DNA of 32,546 nucleotides, taken from contig WELB01000071.1 in the NCBI GenBank assembly GCA_009602725.1, forward strand, positions 430,586 through 463,131. The letters are read 5' to 3'. The notes under the pieces are model-generated. The model saw only the letters and a program-made list of their open reading frames with translations, did no database searches and was not told the origin of the DNA. The translations under genes and the position numbers were made by a program. Positions within the stretch are counted from its first letter, which is position 1. The number at the start of each line of letters is the position of its first letter. This stretch comes from Spirogloea muscicola (taxonomy: Eukaryota; Streptophyta; Zygnematophyceae; Spirogloeales; Spirogloeaceae). Of this stretch, positions 12,890 through 22,277 are shown in pieces.

Positions 12890-12957
12890 GCCTGAACAAT
12901 GTATTGGCTTGAATTGGCCTCCCTTTCAATTCATGCGCCCCGCGCGCCTTCTCTCTT
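12890..12957 (+). repeat. Repeat module M1
   Basis: Good copy of M1: GCCTGAACAATGTATTGGC, then TTGAATTGGCCTCCC, CATGCGCCCCGCGCGCC and TTCTCTCTT. It is almost identical to 13629-13696 and in the same orientation, so the two bracket the retroelement body at 12958-13561. Confidence 0.9.
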
Positions 12958-13561
12958 CTTCCACGACCTACTAAGGGATACCATGTTTGGCATTGTGCGA
13001 GAGGCGGGATATCATCCGGCGATGGAGGTGTCTGGGATCATGCCAATCTCCTCAAGGCGCGGCAAGCCATACGTGCGGCGTCTGGACGTGGTCGCTACCC
13101 CGCGGGGCGGTGGGCCTCGTCTGCTCTTGGACGTGGTACTGATCGACGCATACAAGGCTGGCGCACCAACGTCAACCGTGTCTGGCTGGGCCACGTCCAG
13201 CGCGGAGCGCAAGAAGGAGCGGCACTACCATGATCATCCTCGAGGGGACCATCTTTACCCGTGTGCCATGGATATCTATGGAGGCTACGGCGTGAAATGG
13301 TCCTCCCTGATCCAGCATCTGGCCCGGCTGGTTGATGCGCGTCGTCGAAGTCGGGGGGGCAGCTTGGGCCACTCCAGCATTCCGCAGGCCTTAGTTGCAT
13401 ATTATAGAATGCGGCTCTCGCTTAGTTTGCAGCGCTCGCAAGCATTGGCTCTTCATCAACGTGCAGGGCGCGCTCTAAGTCAGGCCTCCGGCTTTCGTGG
13501 CGGCGCTCCAGCTCCCCAAGTTAGCTTGTCAGATTTGTTTGTGCTCACCCGTGGGTACTAA
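12958..13561 (+). mobile_element. Retroelement C-terminal domain copy, open frame, 5'-truncated
   Basis: An uninterrupted frame of about 200 codons ends at TAA 13559-13561. No reverse-transcriptase motifs are present, so the 5' part of the element is missing. It shares with the 21413-22132 copy HDLLRD, MFGI, REAGY, VRRLDVVATPRGGGPR, LLLDVVLIDAY, a lysine in AERKKERHYHDHPRGD, MDIYGGYG, YRMRLSLSLQRSQALALHQR and the terminal LTRGY. The order D-VV, D-VV, K, then D-(H/Y)-G-x-x-G resembles a PD-(D/E)XK nuclease core, and YRMR-x-S-x-SLQR recalls the tail that follows the reverse transcriptase in some algal non-LTR elements; both assignments are from memory. It lies 0.35 kb upstream of UPF2, pointing away from it. 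Confidence 0.65.
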
Positions 13562-13628
13562 TGTCATCTTAGGTACCTTAGATTAGGTCTCCGTATTATG
13601 TAGCATTGTTTAGTCTGCACTCGACTCT

Positions 13629-13696
13629 GCCTGAACAATGTATTGGCTTGAATTGGCCTCCCTTTCAATTCATGCGCCCCGCGCGCCTTCTCTCTT
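13629..13696 (+). repeat. Repeat module M1
   Basis: Second direct copy, 68 bp downstream of the stop codon of the 12958-13561 frame. It is near-identical to 12890-12957. It forms the innermost part of the inverted-repeat arm whose partner is 13824-13892. Confidence 0.9.
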
Positions 13697-13823
13697 CGAG
13701 GGCTGTGGAAGCAAGAAAGAAAGGGCTCGCCCACTGACTATATGGGCTGGAACAGCCAGCCCAAAAATAAGAATGAGCAGAGTACAAGAAGGGGCCAGGC
13801 GAAGCACGAAGAAAGACAAGCAC

Positions 13824-13892
13824 AAAGAGAGAAGGCGCGCGGGGCGCATGAAATGAAAGGGAGGCCAATTCAAGCCAGTACATTGTTCAGGC
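13824..13892 (-). repeat. Repeat module M1, inverted copy
   Basis: Reverse complement of M1: AGAGAGAAGGCGCGCGGGG, then GGCCAATTCAAGCCAGTAC and ATTGTTCAGGC. It is the 3' end of a minus-strand retroelement remnant whose stop codon is at 13953-13955. Confidence 0.9.
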
Positions 13893-13952
13893 GAAGGCTA
13901 CTGCAGACTAAACAAGGCTAAATACACCTAAAGTAAGGTGCCTAAGGTGACA

Positions 13953-14013
13953 TCAATACCCACGGGTGAGCACCAACAAATCTGACAAGTTAACTTGGGC
14001 AGCTGGAGCGCCA
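13953..14013 (-). mobile_element. Retroelement 3' end remnant (last ~20 codons)
   Basis: The minus strand encodes APAAQVNLSDLLVLTRGY and then TGA at 13953-13955, matching the terminus of the 12958-13561 frame (APAPQVSLSDLFVLTRGY). Similarity stops abruptly near 14013. Severe 5' truncation of this kind is typical of target-primed non-LTR retrotransposition. Confidence 0.75.
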
Positions 14014-14470
14014 CAAAAGAAACAAGAGAGGCTGTGGAAGGCAGCCTCTCTCTATCTCTCTCTGTGGAATGCCAGCCCGCGAAGAATTGACAAGGTTCGT
14101 ATATTACAAGAAGGGGCTGTAGAAGGCAGCCAGGTGCATATAGAGAGGAGTGCCATGACTATGTTAGCGGAGCCACAAAGAAGGCCAATCCGCTCGTGCG
14201 CTGACCCGTGTGCGTCCGGTAGCAGAAGAAAGTTGGCTCTCCCATGGGCGACCACTTCTTCTCCCAATAGAGAAAGTGGCTCTCCACCCGAAGAAAGGTG
14301 TGTGTTTTAAAAGATAGAGGGCCACCCGAAGGGGGTGAGGGCTGTGAGAAGAAAGTGCTCGCCCATTGAGAATAGGGGCTGGAACAACCAGCCCGAAAAA
14401 GAATGAACAGAGTACGAGAAGGGGGCCAGGGGAAGCGCTAAGTAACAGAAACAAAGCTGCTACGAGACAC
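14014..14470. repeat. M2 hairpin repeats and purine-rich spacer
   Basis: The region contains degraded M2 units: AAAGTGGCTCTCCCATGGG near 14228-14248, AAAGTGGCTCTCCACCCG near 14271-14289, and the perfect hairpin GGGCTGG / CCAGCCC at 14376-14394 preceded by GTGCTCGCCCATTGAG. CT and GA runs occur at 14043-14065. No gene is supported. It joins two minus-strand retroelement remnants, one ending at 13953 and the other at 14471. Confidence 0.65.
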
Positions 14471-14790
14471 TCAGTAACCCCTGCTAAGCAGCCGCAGATC
14501 AGAGATGCTGGGCTCCTGGAAGTGGGTCCCCTGGCCAGAGCCAGAGGTAGCAGCGAGGGCTCTGCCGGCACGAAGGTGCAGCGCCCGGGCCATGGACCTC
14601 TGCAGCGAGACGGCCAGGCGCATTCGATACACTTGCGCCAGCGACCCGGCTGTGAACAGCCAGCCGGTAGCCGGTTGCAGGCACCAGACCTTGCTGAGAA
14701 GCTCGTCGGCACAAACTTGGGGCCAGCGCTTCCGTCGCGAAACCCCGAGTCGGCTTGCTGGTCAGCTGTGCCGAGCCCGGGGACTGGACG
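14471..14790 (-). mobile_element. Retroelement C-terminal domain copy, degraded upstream
   Basis: The minus strand encodes SLAQVYRMRLAVSLQRSMAR, ALHLRAGRALAA and SISDLRLLSRGY, ending at TGA 14471-14473. These match the end of the 21413-22132 copy residue by residue in long stretches. Upstream of about 14660 the similarity becomes patchy and the frame breaks; GCCGACGAGCTTC near 14695-14708 may correspond to the ADEFVP motif. The left boundary of the copy is therefore approximate. Confidence 0.65.
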
Positions 14791-14799
14791 CAGTAATTA

Positions 14800-15672
14800 G
14801 CCCAATGTATGCACAGGAGCAGGTACAGGTCTCAACCAGGCACATGCGAATCTGCAACCCCCATGCGTGCTTGGGCCACCAATCTTGCATTCATCCACCA
14901 ACCCCTGGCATTACAGCAGCTACGTCACCCTGTGCGCTGTGGCTGCAGCCGATGGTGTGCTGAAATGGATGCACGGCCTTGATAAGAATCTGTTCTCCTC
15001 GCCAAGGGCCATGACAATCTTGCTATATCGCCCATTGGCTGGGGAGCCATTGTGTCCCAAGGTGTTCTATTCAGCATTGTCATTCCACGGCAATTGGTAA
15101 AGCATCCATTACATCCATGTGGTAGTCATTATTCCTACAATTAACACAGAGCTACAGGTGCTCAGCTCGCCAATCAAATAAAGTGCATCAACAAGTAGAG
15201 TCAGCCATCACTATGCAAGGGGGCCAGTAAATTGCGCTAGTGGCTATACTGCTGTCAGATGTCTGTGCTCTACGGACATTGGGGGTGATGTCCGTAATGC
15301 TGAGCCTCAACTACCAGCACGTCTGATAGAGAAGCTAAGACCAATATGTACTTCCCAGCTCAAGGCAGCAACTCCTTACCAATTGGCACAGACTCTGACA
15401 GATGTACAAGGTTGCTCCTTGTGCTGCAAATGAATGCTTAACGTAAGCCATCAAGCCTGCCAAAGCATGGTCAGCCGAACTTTCAGTGAGCCTCTCTACT
15501 ACTATACCTGTCCTATACCAGAATGAGGATAGCAAACACAGTACAAGGCGCATGACAAGCAAGCAGAGCTCTTGATTGCTTCCTGAGAAGCAAGTTTTGC
15601 AATTTCTACATAATTAGGAAAATAGTCATGAAGCAACAAGCAGAACATGCTTTCCACTGCCATCCCACCTGT
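14800..15672. other. 3' flank of the ABCD transporter gene
   Basis: This is non-repetitive, AT-richer sequence beyond the ABCD stop codon. A perfect 9-bp inverted repeat is present, TACGGACAT at 15271-15279 and ATGTCCGTA at 15288-15296 around an 8-nt loop. No supported gene is visible. Confidence 0.5.
15271..15296. other. Perfect 9-bp stem-loop
   Basis: TACGGACAT, an 8-nt loop TGGGGGTG, then ATGTCCGTA. It lies about 380 bp past the ABCD stop codon on the minus strand. Its function is unknown; it lacks the U-tract of a polymerase III terminator. Confidence 0.5.
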
Positions 15673-18600
15673 TCATGGCCTTGTGATTTTTTCGTACGAC
15701 CATCCACGATCCCCATCAAAAGTCAAAATGGCCTGGTGATAGCTGCATGCCAGATTATGACAGTTGAGTAGAGCATCGATATGAAGTGTAATTGCAGCAA
15801 GTAGCAGCCGATGTTACCCAAGACAACTCAATTTGTGATCATCTCCACAAGTACGTGAAGGATGGGGTAGTGACCTCTTGAGGGCAGGTCTGTGAGCGAT
15901 CGATAACATAGTGATGCCGGCTTCCTGTAGCAGCTTGTAGAGGTGCTCCTCCCCATCAGCACTTACTGCTGAGGTACATTCATCCAGCACTGCATACCTG
16001 AAGACCAGTGACTTGCTAGGCATGAGGACGCTGCAAACAATGCCTCGACGATAAACAAACCTGATTCAATGCTACAGTCATCTACGCTACTGTGCTGAGC
16101 AGGAATGGGGTGCATGTCCCACTTGGGTCTGTGGTAGAGAACGCGTGCAATGGCCAGCCGCTGTCTTTCGCCACCCGAAAGCGTCTCCTCCCAATTCTTG
16201 CGAAGCATGCGGGCATATTCAAAATGTGTTAGAACCAGGTACAAAGTGTATAGAGGTCTTAATGAACATAGAGCACCGGACAAAGCAGCTACAAAGACAT
16301 TGCCAACAATAATCACTTGGTTTGAGTGGCTGATGCTACTGCCTACATAAGGATAGCAAGAGTGAATTCACCTTCATTTGGTCCAAGCCATCACCTCGGT
16401 GCATAAGGTATGCGATCTCGGTTGCAGCAAGTGCTTGAGAGACTCTCTCGTCATCAGCAGCATCATGAGTTTGCAAGACACGCTTGTGGCCATAGTGCCT
16501 GGCAGTCGCTCGAGCTATTGCTACTGGTAATTGAGGGTACCGCACTTGATCTCGTAGTGATCCCCTCACCACATAAGGCCGCTATGAATGAGACATTGGA
16601 GGTGAACGGGAGACCAGCCTCAGAAGCTGACTGTGCACCCATCTTAAGAAATCTTATGACAGACTTGCACATATGCCCAGACAAGCACTTGCATGCTATT
16701 ACAACATGTATCATCTACCTGAGAAAGGTAGAAGATGTCGCCTCTATGCGGCCGAGTTATTGTGCCACATTGCAATGGCCACAACTCAGCCAGAAGGCGA
16801 AATAAAGATGACTTCCCACTGCAAGCACACGACAACACAAAATCTGAAGTAAGCAGACGTGCTAGGTGCAGCAGCTGCAATCTACATGTCAAAGGTGAAG
16901 AACAGAAGGTCTGCAATGCAATAGATAGAGAAGAGATAGATAGTGAAAGCATAAGATTTCGAGCAATCTCTCAATTATGGTTATGATTGAGTAGCATGCC
17001 TCCCATTTGGGCCCATCAGGATGGTCGACTGCCCCTGTAAGACCTCAAAAGTCAATTCTCGAACAAGGAGGGTCCCATCAGGCGAGTGTACGGTGACACG
17101 GTCAAATCTGCAATCATGTCATCAACGTGGCAGAAGAGACTCATGACCATTTGGGTTTGAACCAGAGTAACAGCTCTACTTTCAGTCAGTTACAGGTCAA
17201 AGAGAGACAAAGTGCAAATACCTGATGATGGACCCAAACAGCATCCGGGGGGGAGGTGGCGACTCAGTGTCCGGCAACTCTGCTTCGGCTTGCATTCGTG
17301 CCTCCGGTGAGCCTTCGAGCAACGCTGCCGGTTTCATGATATTAGCTCGCTTTTGTCCCTCCTTTGTGCTCAACTGCTTCACCTGTAACACATCTCTCAA
17401 GCTCCATATTCAGCTAGACGACAGCAGGCACGGACGCTTACTTATACTCTTGAGAGGACACATCACATGGTGCAGTACATACCAGTTCTAAGGCTACACA
17501 AGCACAGCATACTCAAGTTTGCAATGAGTACGTAGTAATCAAAGGTATCAATGACAAGCATGACATGAACATCCTGAAGAGGTTCTTTGCAAATTTGTGA
17601 TGCTCCAGTAGGGCCGCTGTAACTTACCGACTCAAGCAGCTCAGACACTCGTGAAGTCACTCCTGCCAGGGATGTGACACGCTTGTATATCAACACTAGC
17701 TGCCCTATGGCCGTAGACGTGTTCTGTCATGACAGCCACCACTGGTGCTTATTAGCAGGTGTCACTCGATCCTACTCCAACATGGTCACTGCAGGAGCCA
17801 CTAATCTGACACTGGCACCTAAAAGGAGCGTAACAGCAGGACTAACTTTCATGGAACAAGTTAAATTCACGTACCATCATGAGACGCATGGAGCGGATGT
17901 AATCGCCAGTGAGTGTCTTCTGATTTGCTCTCTGTGACATAGTGGGACTTGGCAGGTTAGTGATGAGCTTGTGTGGTTCAACACTTTTGAACAGAATGAG
18001 CAGATGGCACAGGCACGGATGCATGGACAGAGAGCTCATGACTGTATCAATCAAGTCAACCAAGAGTCAAGAAACTTATACTACTTGCAGGAACTCCACT
18101 GAAGACCATATGCAATGTAATGACGACTTGTCCAAGGTGTCAGCATATACAGCAGGGCGTGACCTTGTAGGATGACAGAGACTTACCTCAGAGCTGAAAT
18201 ATATAGGTGCTGCATATACGCAAAGCCCAATGATGGACGCTGCATATTTGACCATGTATCCATCGGCCACCTGACACAAAAGCATGTGAGACATGAAGCA
18301 GCAATGATCGGCACCTGATAAATCAATTGCCACCCACACACAACATCCTCAGAGCAACTCAAGGCCTCCATCCCACCTGCTGTACTAGCCTCTGGAAAGC
18401 AGAGAGTCGCGCATGACGCAGGAGACGATAGAGGTGATCATTTAGAATGAGGCGTTCCGTGTCTCCTCCAGGGGGGTCATTGAAAGCAACCTCCTCGGCA
18501 TGGGCAACCAGCCTTTGCAAAGGCCAATTGATCATATGCAATTAATCATCAGCTGTGATCAAGCTCTCGAAGAAATTTACAATTATCACAGTCATTCATG

Positions 18601-20734
18601 GCCATGCTCCAACATTGATCGAAAGTGACTGTTCTAGCTTTTAGTAAACTGCTCACCTTTGGTGTGCATTGCGGAAGTTGCCAGATAGTGCTGCTTCTTG
18701 AGCAGTCATTAGAGCAAGCGGAGGACTAATGGCCCGCAGGAGTGCTGAGCAAAGTAGGAAGTAGCCATAGAGCATGAATTGGCCTTTGTATCTGTGGTGC
18801 AGGATGAGAATCAGCATGAATGCCAGGAGTTGAAAGTTCATCGAAGCTGGATACAAGAGCTACAAAGAATAGCAAGGAAATATGAATAATGTCAATATGA
18901 ATAAATATTTACCCAATCGTCTGCGATAAGGAGCGCGTGAAGAGGATGATGTCAAGCACGGGCTTGAAGGTGTACGAGAACAGCTCACTCACGGAAGTGG
19001 CAAACCGATCCACGTCCTCTGTTATCCTCTGCAGACAAAGACTGATCCACCTCAGAGAGTGCTTTTGAGAAAGAGGGAGGATAAATGAAAGTCAGCACCC
19101 AACTAGGAATCAAGTGAAACGGCCCTTGAAAAGAAGACCTGCAAATCGGAGTGATTTCCAGTGGGGAAAGCGGGGGTTTGGAGGGGGTGAACTGTTGGGT
19201 GGGCAGCAAGGAGTCTCGAAAGGGGGAAAGAAGGCGCGCCTTAAATACACTTTGGATAACTTAGGGCTAGCTAGCAAAAAGTCAATAGCGCCAATGCTTG
19301 AGAAAATTTATTAACTTTGGGACTTTTGTGGGGAGAAGCAAAGCAGAAGCTTGAGAGGGCGGGGTTTGAGCCACAAGCGCCAACAAGAGTGGGAGGAAGA
19401 CATGAAAGTAGGGAACGAAAGACCGTGAGAGAGAGAGAGAGAGAGAGATAGGAAGGGGAGGGAGGGCGGGTGCTTGCTGAGCAGAGGTGAAGCATCGCTG
19501 CTCTGGGTCTGTGCCCTACCTGATCTGCATTGGAAAGGCCGCCCAAGGTGGAGGCGACATAGTAGACTCGATTTGCCAAGTATCTGCTATGAATGTGTTC
19601 AGTCAATCGCTGGCGGAAGCCCAAACTTATCAAGGACTGCATATACTTAAGGCCGCTGTTGACAAAGGCTGCTGGGACTGCAGTCCCTGCAAAATTCCAA
19701 AGCATGTCCGCAAATACCGGCCAATCCTGTGGTGAAACAGCACAGAGCAGGTGGTGTCCTATGATTCTACTGCGCTCTGTCGCATACTTTAAGTATGCCT
19801 GTTCTAGTCTGCTGAAGAGAGCACAAGTAAGCAATTACTCAGTACTTTGGGTGAAGGCACCAATTAAGCTAAGATTCTGGATAGTCTGAGTAGCAGATAG
19901 AACCACAACTCTAAATGCATACCTTGGAGACAACTGATTGTCCTGCCACACCTTCCAGGGCCGCTATCCGATCTGCACAAGCATGCACGAGAGATTTAGC
20001 AGCTGCTACACTCTAGCTGAATTTATCAAGGGCATTCAACCAGCAGCAAACTGAGCAGGAGCAGCGAGCTAACCCTACAGGCTCACAAACCCAGATCTTG
20101 TTGTGGTTCCTATGATGCGATGAGCTCTTGCCTGTAAGCAGGGTGCGGCACACAAGAAGTCCAGACTGGAGGAGTACGTAGAAAGCCTCCCGAGAGAGAA
20201 AGGACGGAACGCAGATACGAAGGATGCTTGCGAGACGACTGGCAAACAGTCTGTCAACGGCAACCTGATGAAGCAGAACAAGCAACTCCCCCAAGCTCAG
20301 CACAGCACAGGGACGTGCTGCAGAATGCAGCTCAAATCCGCAGCTGCAAAGCTGCCGTCTCGCTAGTAACGAGCTGACGGAGAAGTGAATGACCAGCTCT
20401 GAGGCAGGCACCCCATCCTTGTGGATTCACCGGTGCAGGTACATACGACATGCCCTAAGGCGTCCAGGATTCCGATGATACAACGTGAAGCACGATCATG
20501 AGGCTGTGCGGGAAGACGTGAAGCCGCCATGGCGGCCGAGCCGGCGCTCACCTTCCTCTCCTTCTTCTGACCGTCAGCCCCCGCACGGGTGCTCTGAGCG
20601 ACAACGCCGAGCAGGACCCGCTGCTCCCTCTGGACCCGCTTCAGGCGCCACTGCATGCCTCCGACGAACACCACGCCGCCAGAGACGACGGCGAGGGCCA
20701 GGTAGCGCCGTCGCTGCCGCTCCATCATGCCCAT
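15673..20734 (-). CDS. Half-size ABCD-family (peroxisomal-type) ABC transporter, 17 exons
   Basis: Peroxisomal ABCD proteins import fatty acyl substrates as dimers. Exons in transcript order: 20552-20734, 20132-20264, 19923-19972, 19520-19726, 18913-19028, 18657-18791, 18377-18512, 18187-18270, 17875-17931, 17628-17723, 17222-17382, 17000-17107, 16719-16818, 16372-16581, 16123-16196, 15875-15997, 15673-15742. They total 680 residues, the usual half-transporter size, versus ~1340 for land-plant CTS/PXA1. A hydrophobic segment lies at residues ~11-27. The membrane domain has AAFVNSGLKYMQ, ISLGFRQRLTEHIH and VYYVAS. The nucleotide-binding domain is complete: Walker A GPNGSGKSS (~485-493), Q-loop YLSQRPYV, signature LSGGERQRLAIAR, Walker B YAVLDECTSAVS, H-loop SIAHRPAL, and a family-like end GDRGWSYEK. 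Introns after exons 2 and 12 appear to have GC donors. The EAA-like loop reads EEVAFNDPPGGDTE instead of the usual EEIAFYGG type. Confidence 0.93.
19029..19519 (-). other. Long ABCD intron with strand-biased purine tract
   Basis: This 491-bp intron lies between exons 4 and 5. The plus strand is strongly purine-rich from about 19130 to 19470, with a (GA)n microsatellite at about 19428-19450 and G-runs near 19170-19190. The transcribed message therefore carries a long pyrimidine tract. No M1-M3 repeat is recognisable, apart from an isolated GAAGGCGCGC string at 19229-19238. Confidence 0.6.
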
Positions 20735-21004
20735 GGCGGCGGCCGGGGGAGGGGGGCTTCAGAGAGGCCCGCCGTGCAGCATGGGGGCTGTCCGCCCCGA
20801 CGCGGCCCAGCGATCAGAGGGCCTGCGGGAAGGGAAAGCCGCGGAGACGGACAGCGGCGGCGACGAGGCCGCCGCCGGCGCGGGAGGCACCGCACTCGGC
20901 GGCGCGTTTGCCGGCGGCGGCAGCGGCGGCGGCGGTGGCGGCGGTGGCGCGGCGTCCAGGCGGCTGCAGGACAGACGGGCTGGAATGATGCAAATCCGTC
21001 AATG
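20735..21004. promoter_or_regulatory. GC-rich 5' flank of the ABCD gene
   Basis: GC-rich sequence directly upstream of the ABCD start codon, including GGC repeats at about 20908-20950. It must contain the leader and proximal promoter. Long open frames here on both strands are products of the GC composition. An M3 module begins at 21005. Confidence 0.5.
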
Positions 21005-21058
21005 TTCTTGCCTTTGTACTTGGCCACTCAGGCCCTCCATCACGAGTTTCAACCCGTC
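21005..21058 (+). repeat. Repeat module M3
   Basis: Contains TTCTTGCCTTTGTACTTGG, then CCACTCAGGCCCTCCATCAC, continuing into GAGTTTCAACCCGTCG. It matches the remnant upstream of UPF2 (12735-12795, minus strand) and the shorter copies at 273-339 and 31981-32040. Confidence 0.75.
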
Positions 21059-21345
21059 GTTCGAGAAGCGCGGGCTTCCCGCAGGAAAGTGGCTCTCCCA
21101 ATGGGTGCGAGGGCTGTGAACATAAGATAAGCCTTTCGGGCTGGCTTTTCACAGCTCGTGCTCCCATGTGGGAGTGCCACTCTTCTTTCGGGCTGTGGAA
21201 GTCAGCCCGAAAGAGAACTGCGCTTCCAAATTGACTGGTGGCTGTGAGAGGCCAGCCCAAAAGAATAGAAGAAGTGGCACTCCCAATAGGGGCAAGGGCT
21301 GCGAAAAGCCAGCCCAAAAAGAATTCACAAAGGTTCAGAGGGGCC
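21059..21345. repeat. Array of M2 hairpin units
   Basis: Several tandem and inverted M2 units are present. The core is GGGCTGGCTTTTCACAGCCC, able to fold on itself, flanked by AGTGGCACTCCCAATGGGGGC-like sequence (an S of inverted halves around CCCAATNGGG). Cores lie at about 21138-21156 (plus), 21239-21257 and 21296-21316 (reverse), and half units at 21165-21205. The array sits between the M3 copy and the stop codon of the 21413-22132 element, so it is probably that element's 3' untranslated region. Confidence 0.75.
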
Positions 21346-21412
21346 TAAGAGCGGTGAGCAGCTACAAAGGGGCCTGAGGATGCAATGGTAAAACAGGGGG
21401 AGGATGGATCAC

Positions 21413-22132
21413 TCAATAAGTACGAGTGAGGAGCCTCAGATCCGACAGACTAGCTGCCGGGAAGCTATCACCCTGACGAAAGCCAGAGCCCGCAGCGAGA
21501 GCACGGCCAGCTCGCAGATGCAGAGCGTGGGCCATGGACCGCTGCAGGGATACAGAGAGGCGCATCCGATATACCTGAGCCCACGAGCCCGCGGCGTTGA
21601 AGTCGGCTGGCTCGCCGCGTCTGCGGGACACAGCCCGCCGCGCAAGCCTAGCCAATAGGTCAAGCCACTGGCACCCAAGAGCCCCGTGCACGTCCACCGC
21701 CAAGGGGACGAACTCGTCGGCAGGTGGGTGATCGGAGTGCTTGGCCGCCTTGCAGCGAGCGGCCTTCGAGGCAGCGTGGCCGGCCCGCGAGGCAGAGAGC
21801 CCCAGGTTGGAGCGGTCGACCACATCGCTGGTGACTACATCGGCTATGATACGCGCGCCACCTCCCGGCGTGGACGCCACCAGGTCCACACGACGCATAT
21901 GGTGTCCGTCAGCCCTCTCGAGGATGGGCATGACCGAGGCGTTCTCCATCGCTACCGTGTAGCCCGCCTCCTGAAAGATCCCGAACATAGCATCACGCAA
22001 GAGGTCGTGCGCAGCTGTTCGTTCGCCTCCAGTGGCGCAGCGGAGGAGATGCGCCGCCAGCTCCGCCGGGTCCGTCGACCGCTCCCCAAAAGGAATGAAC
22101 AAGGTCTGAAAGGCCGGAAGGCGCCACAACAA
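21413..22132 (-). mobile_element. Longest copy of the retroelement C-terminal domain frame
   Basis: An uninterrupted 239-codon frame, the most complete copy in the window. Order of motifs: [149 protein letters not shown]. Acidic residues in RRVDLV and ADVV, the lysine in CKAAK and the D-VHG motif give a PD-(D/E)XK-like pattern. No reverse-transcriptase motif is seen upstream; an adjoining open stretch at 22140-22277 in another frame (PETDSWFLSVHTPKSQM) may be the frameshifted continuation. The copy lies 0.7 kb upstream of ABCD, in the same orientation. Confidence 0.65.
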
Positions 22133-22277
22133 GAAGTACCATCTGTGACTTTGGTGTATGGACGCTCAAGAACCATGAGTCAGTTTCGGGGTACCTGGAG
22201 GACTTGAAACGCGTCGCCCGATCAACCCCGAGGCAGCAACCAAGGGCGGCTATTGGGCTAATTTGGGCGGACGGCAC

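Larger units (their letters stand above)
13502..14013. repeat. Large inverted repeat, arms about 190 bp
   Basis: The plus-strand arm 13502-13696 (the last ~20 codons of the element frame, its short 3' untranslated region and M1) recurs in inverted orientation at 13824-14013. Both arms keep the coding end (SDL-x-VLTRGY then stop), TTTAGTCTGCA and all of M1. The ~127-bp spacer contains the perfect hairpin GGGCTGG / CCAGCCC at 13744-13762. The arms differ at scattered positions, so they are two element ends inserted tail to tail rather than a recent duplication. Confidence 0.85.

Noticed and set aside
12890-13696. LTR retrotransposon or TRIM with M1 as terminal repeats
   Set aside because: M1 lacks TG...CA ends, and no primer-binding site or polypurine tract was seen. 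The body ends like a non-LTR element. It is kept as a bracketed cassette only.
15963-15982. Strong-looking GTAAGT donor within ABCD exon 16 (GCAGTAAGTGCTGAT on the minus strand)
   Set aside because: The codons on both sides encode the conserved Walker B continuation (TSAVSADGEEHLYK) without a gap relative to ABCD homologues, so splicing here would delete essential sequence.
20485-20988. Long arginine- and proline-rich plus-strand frames over the ABCD first exon and 5' flank
   Set aside because: Shadow frames produced by GC-rich sequence opposite the true first exon. The encoded sequence is low-complexity without homology.
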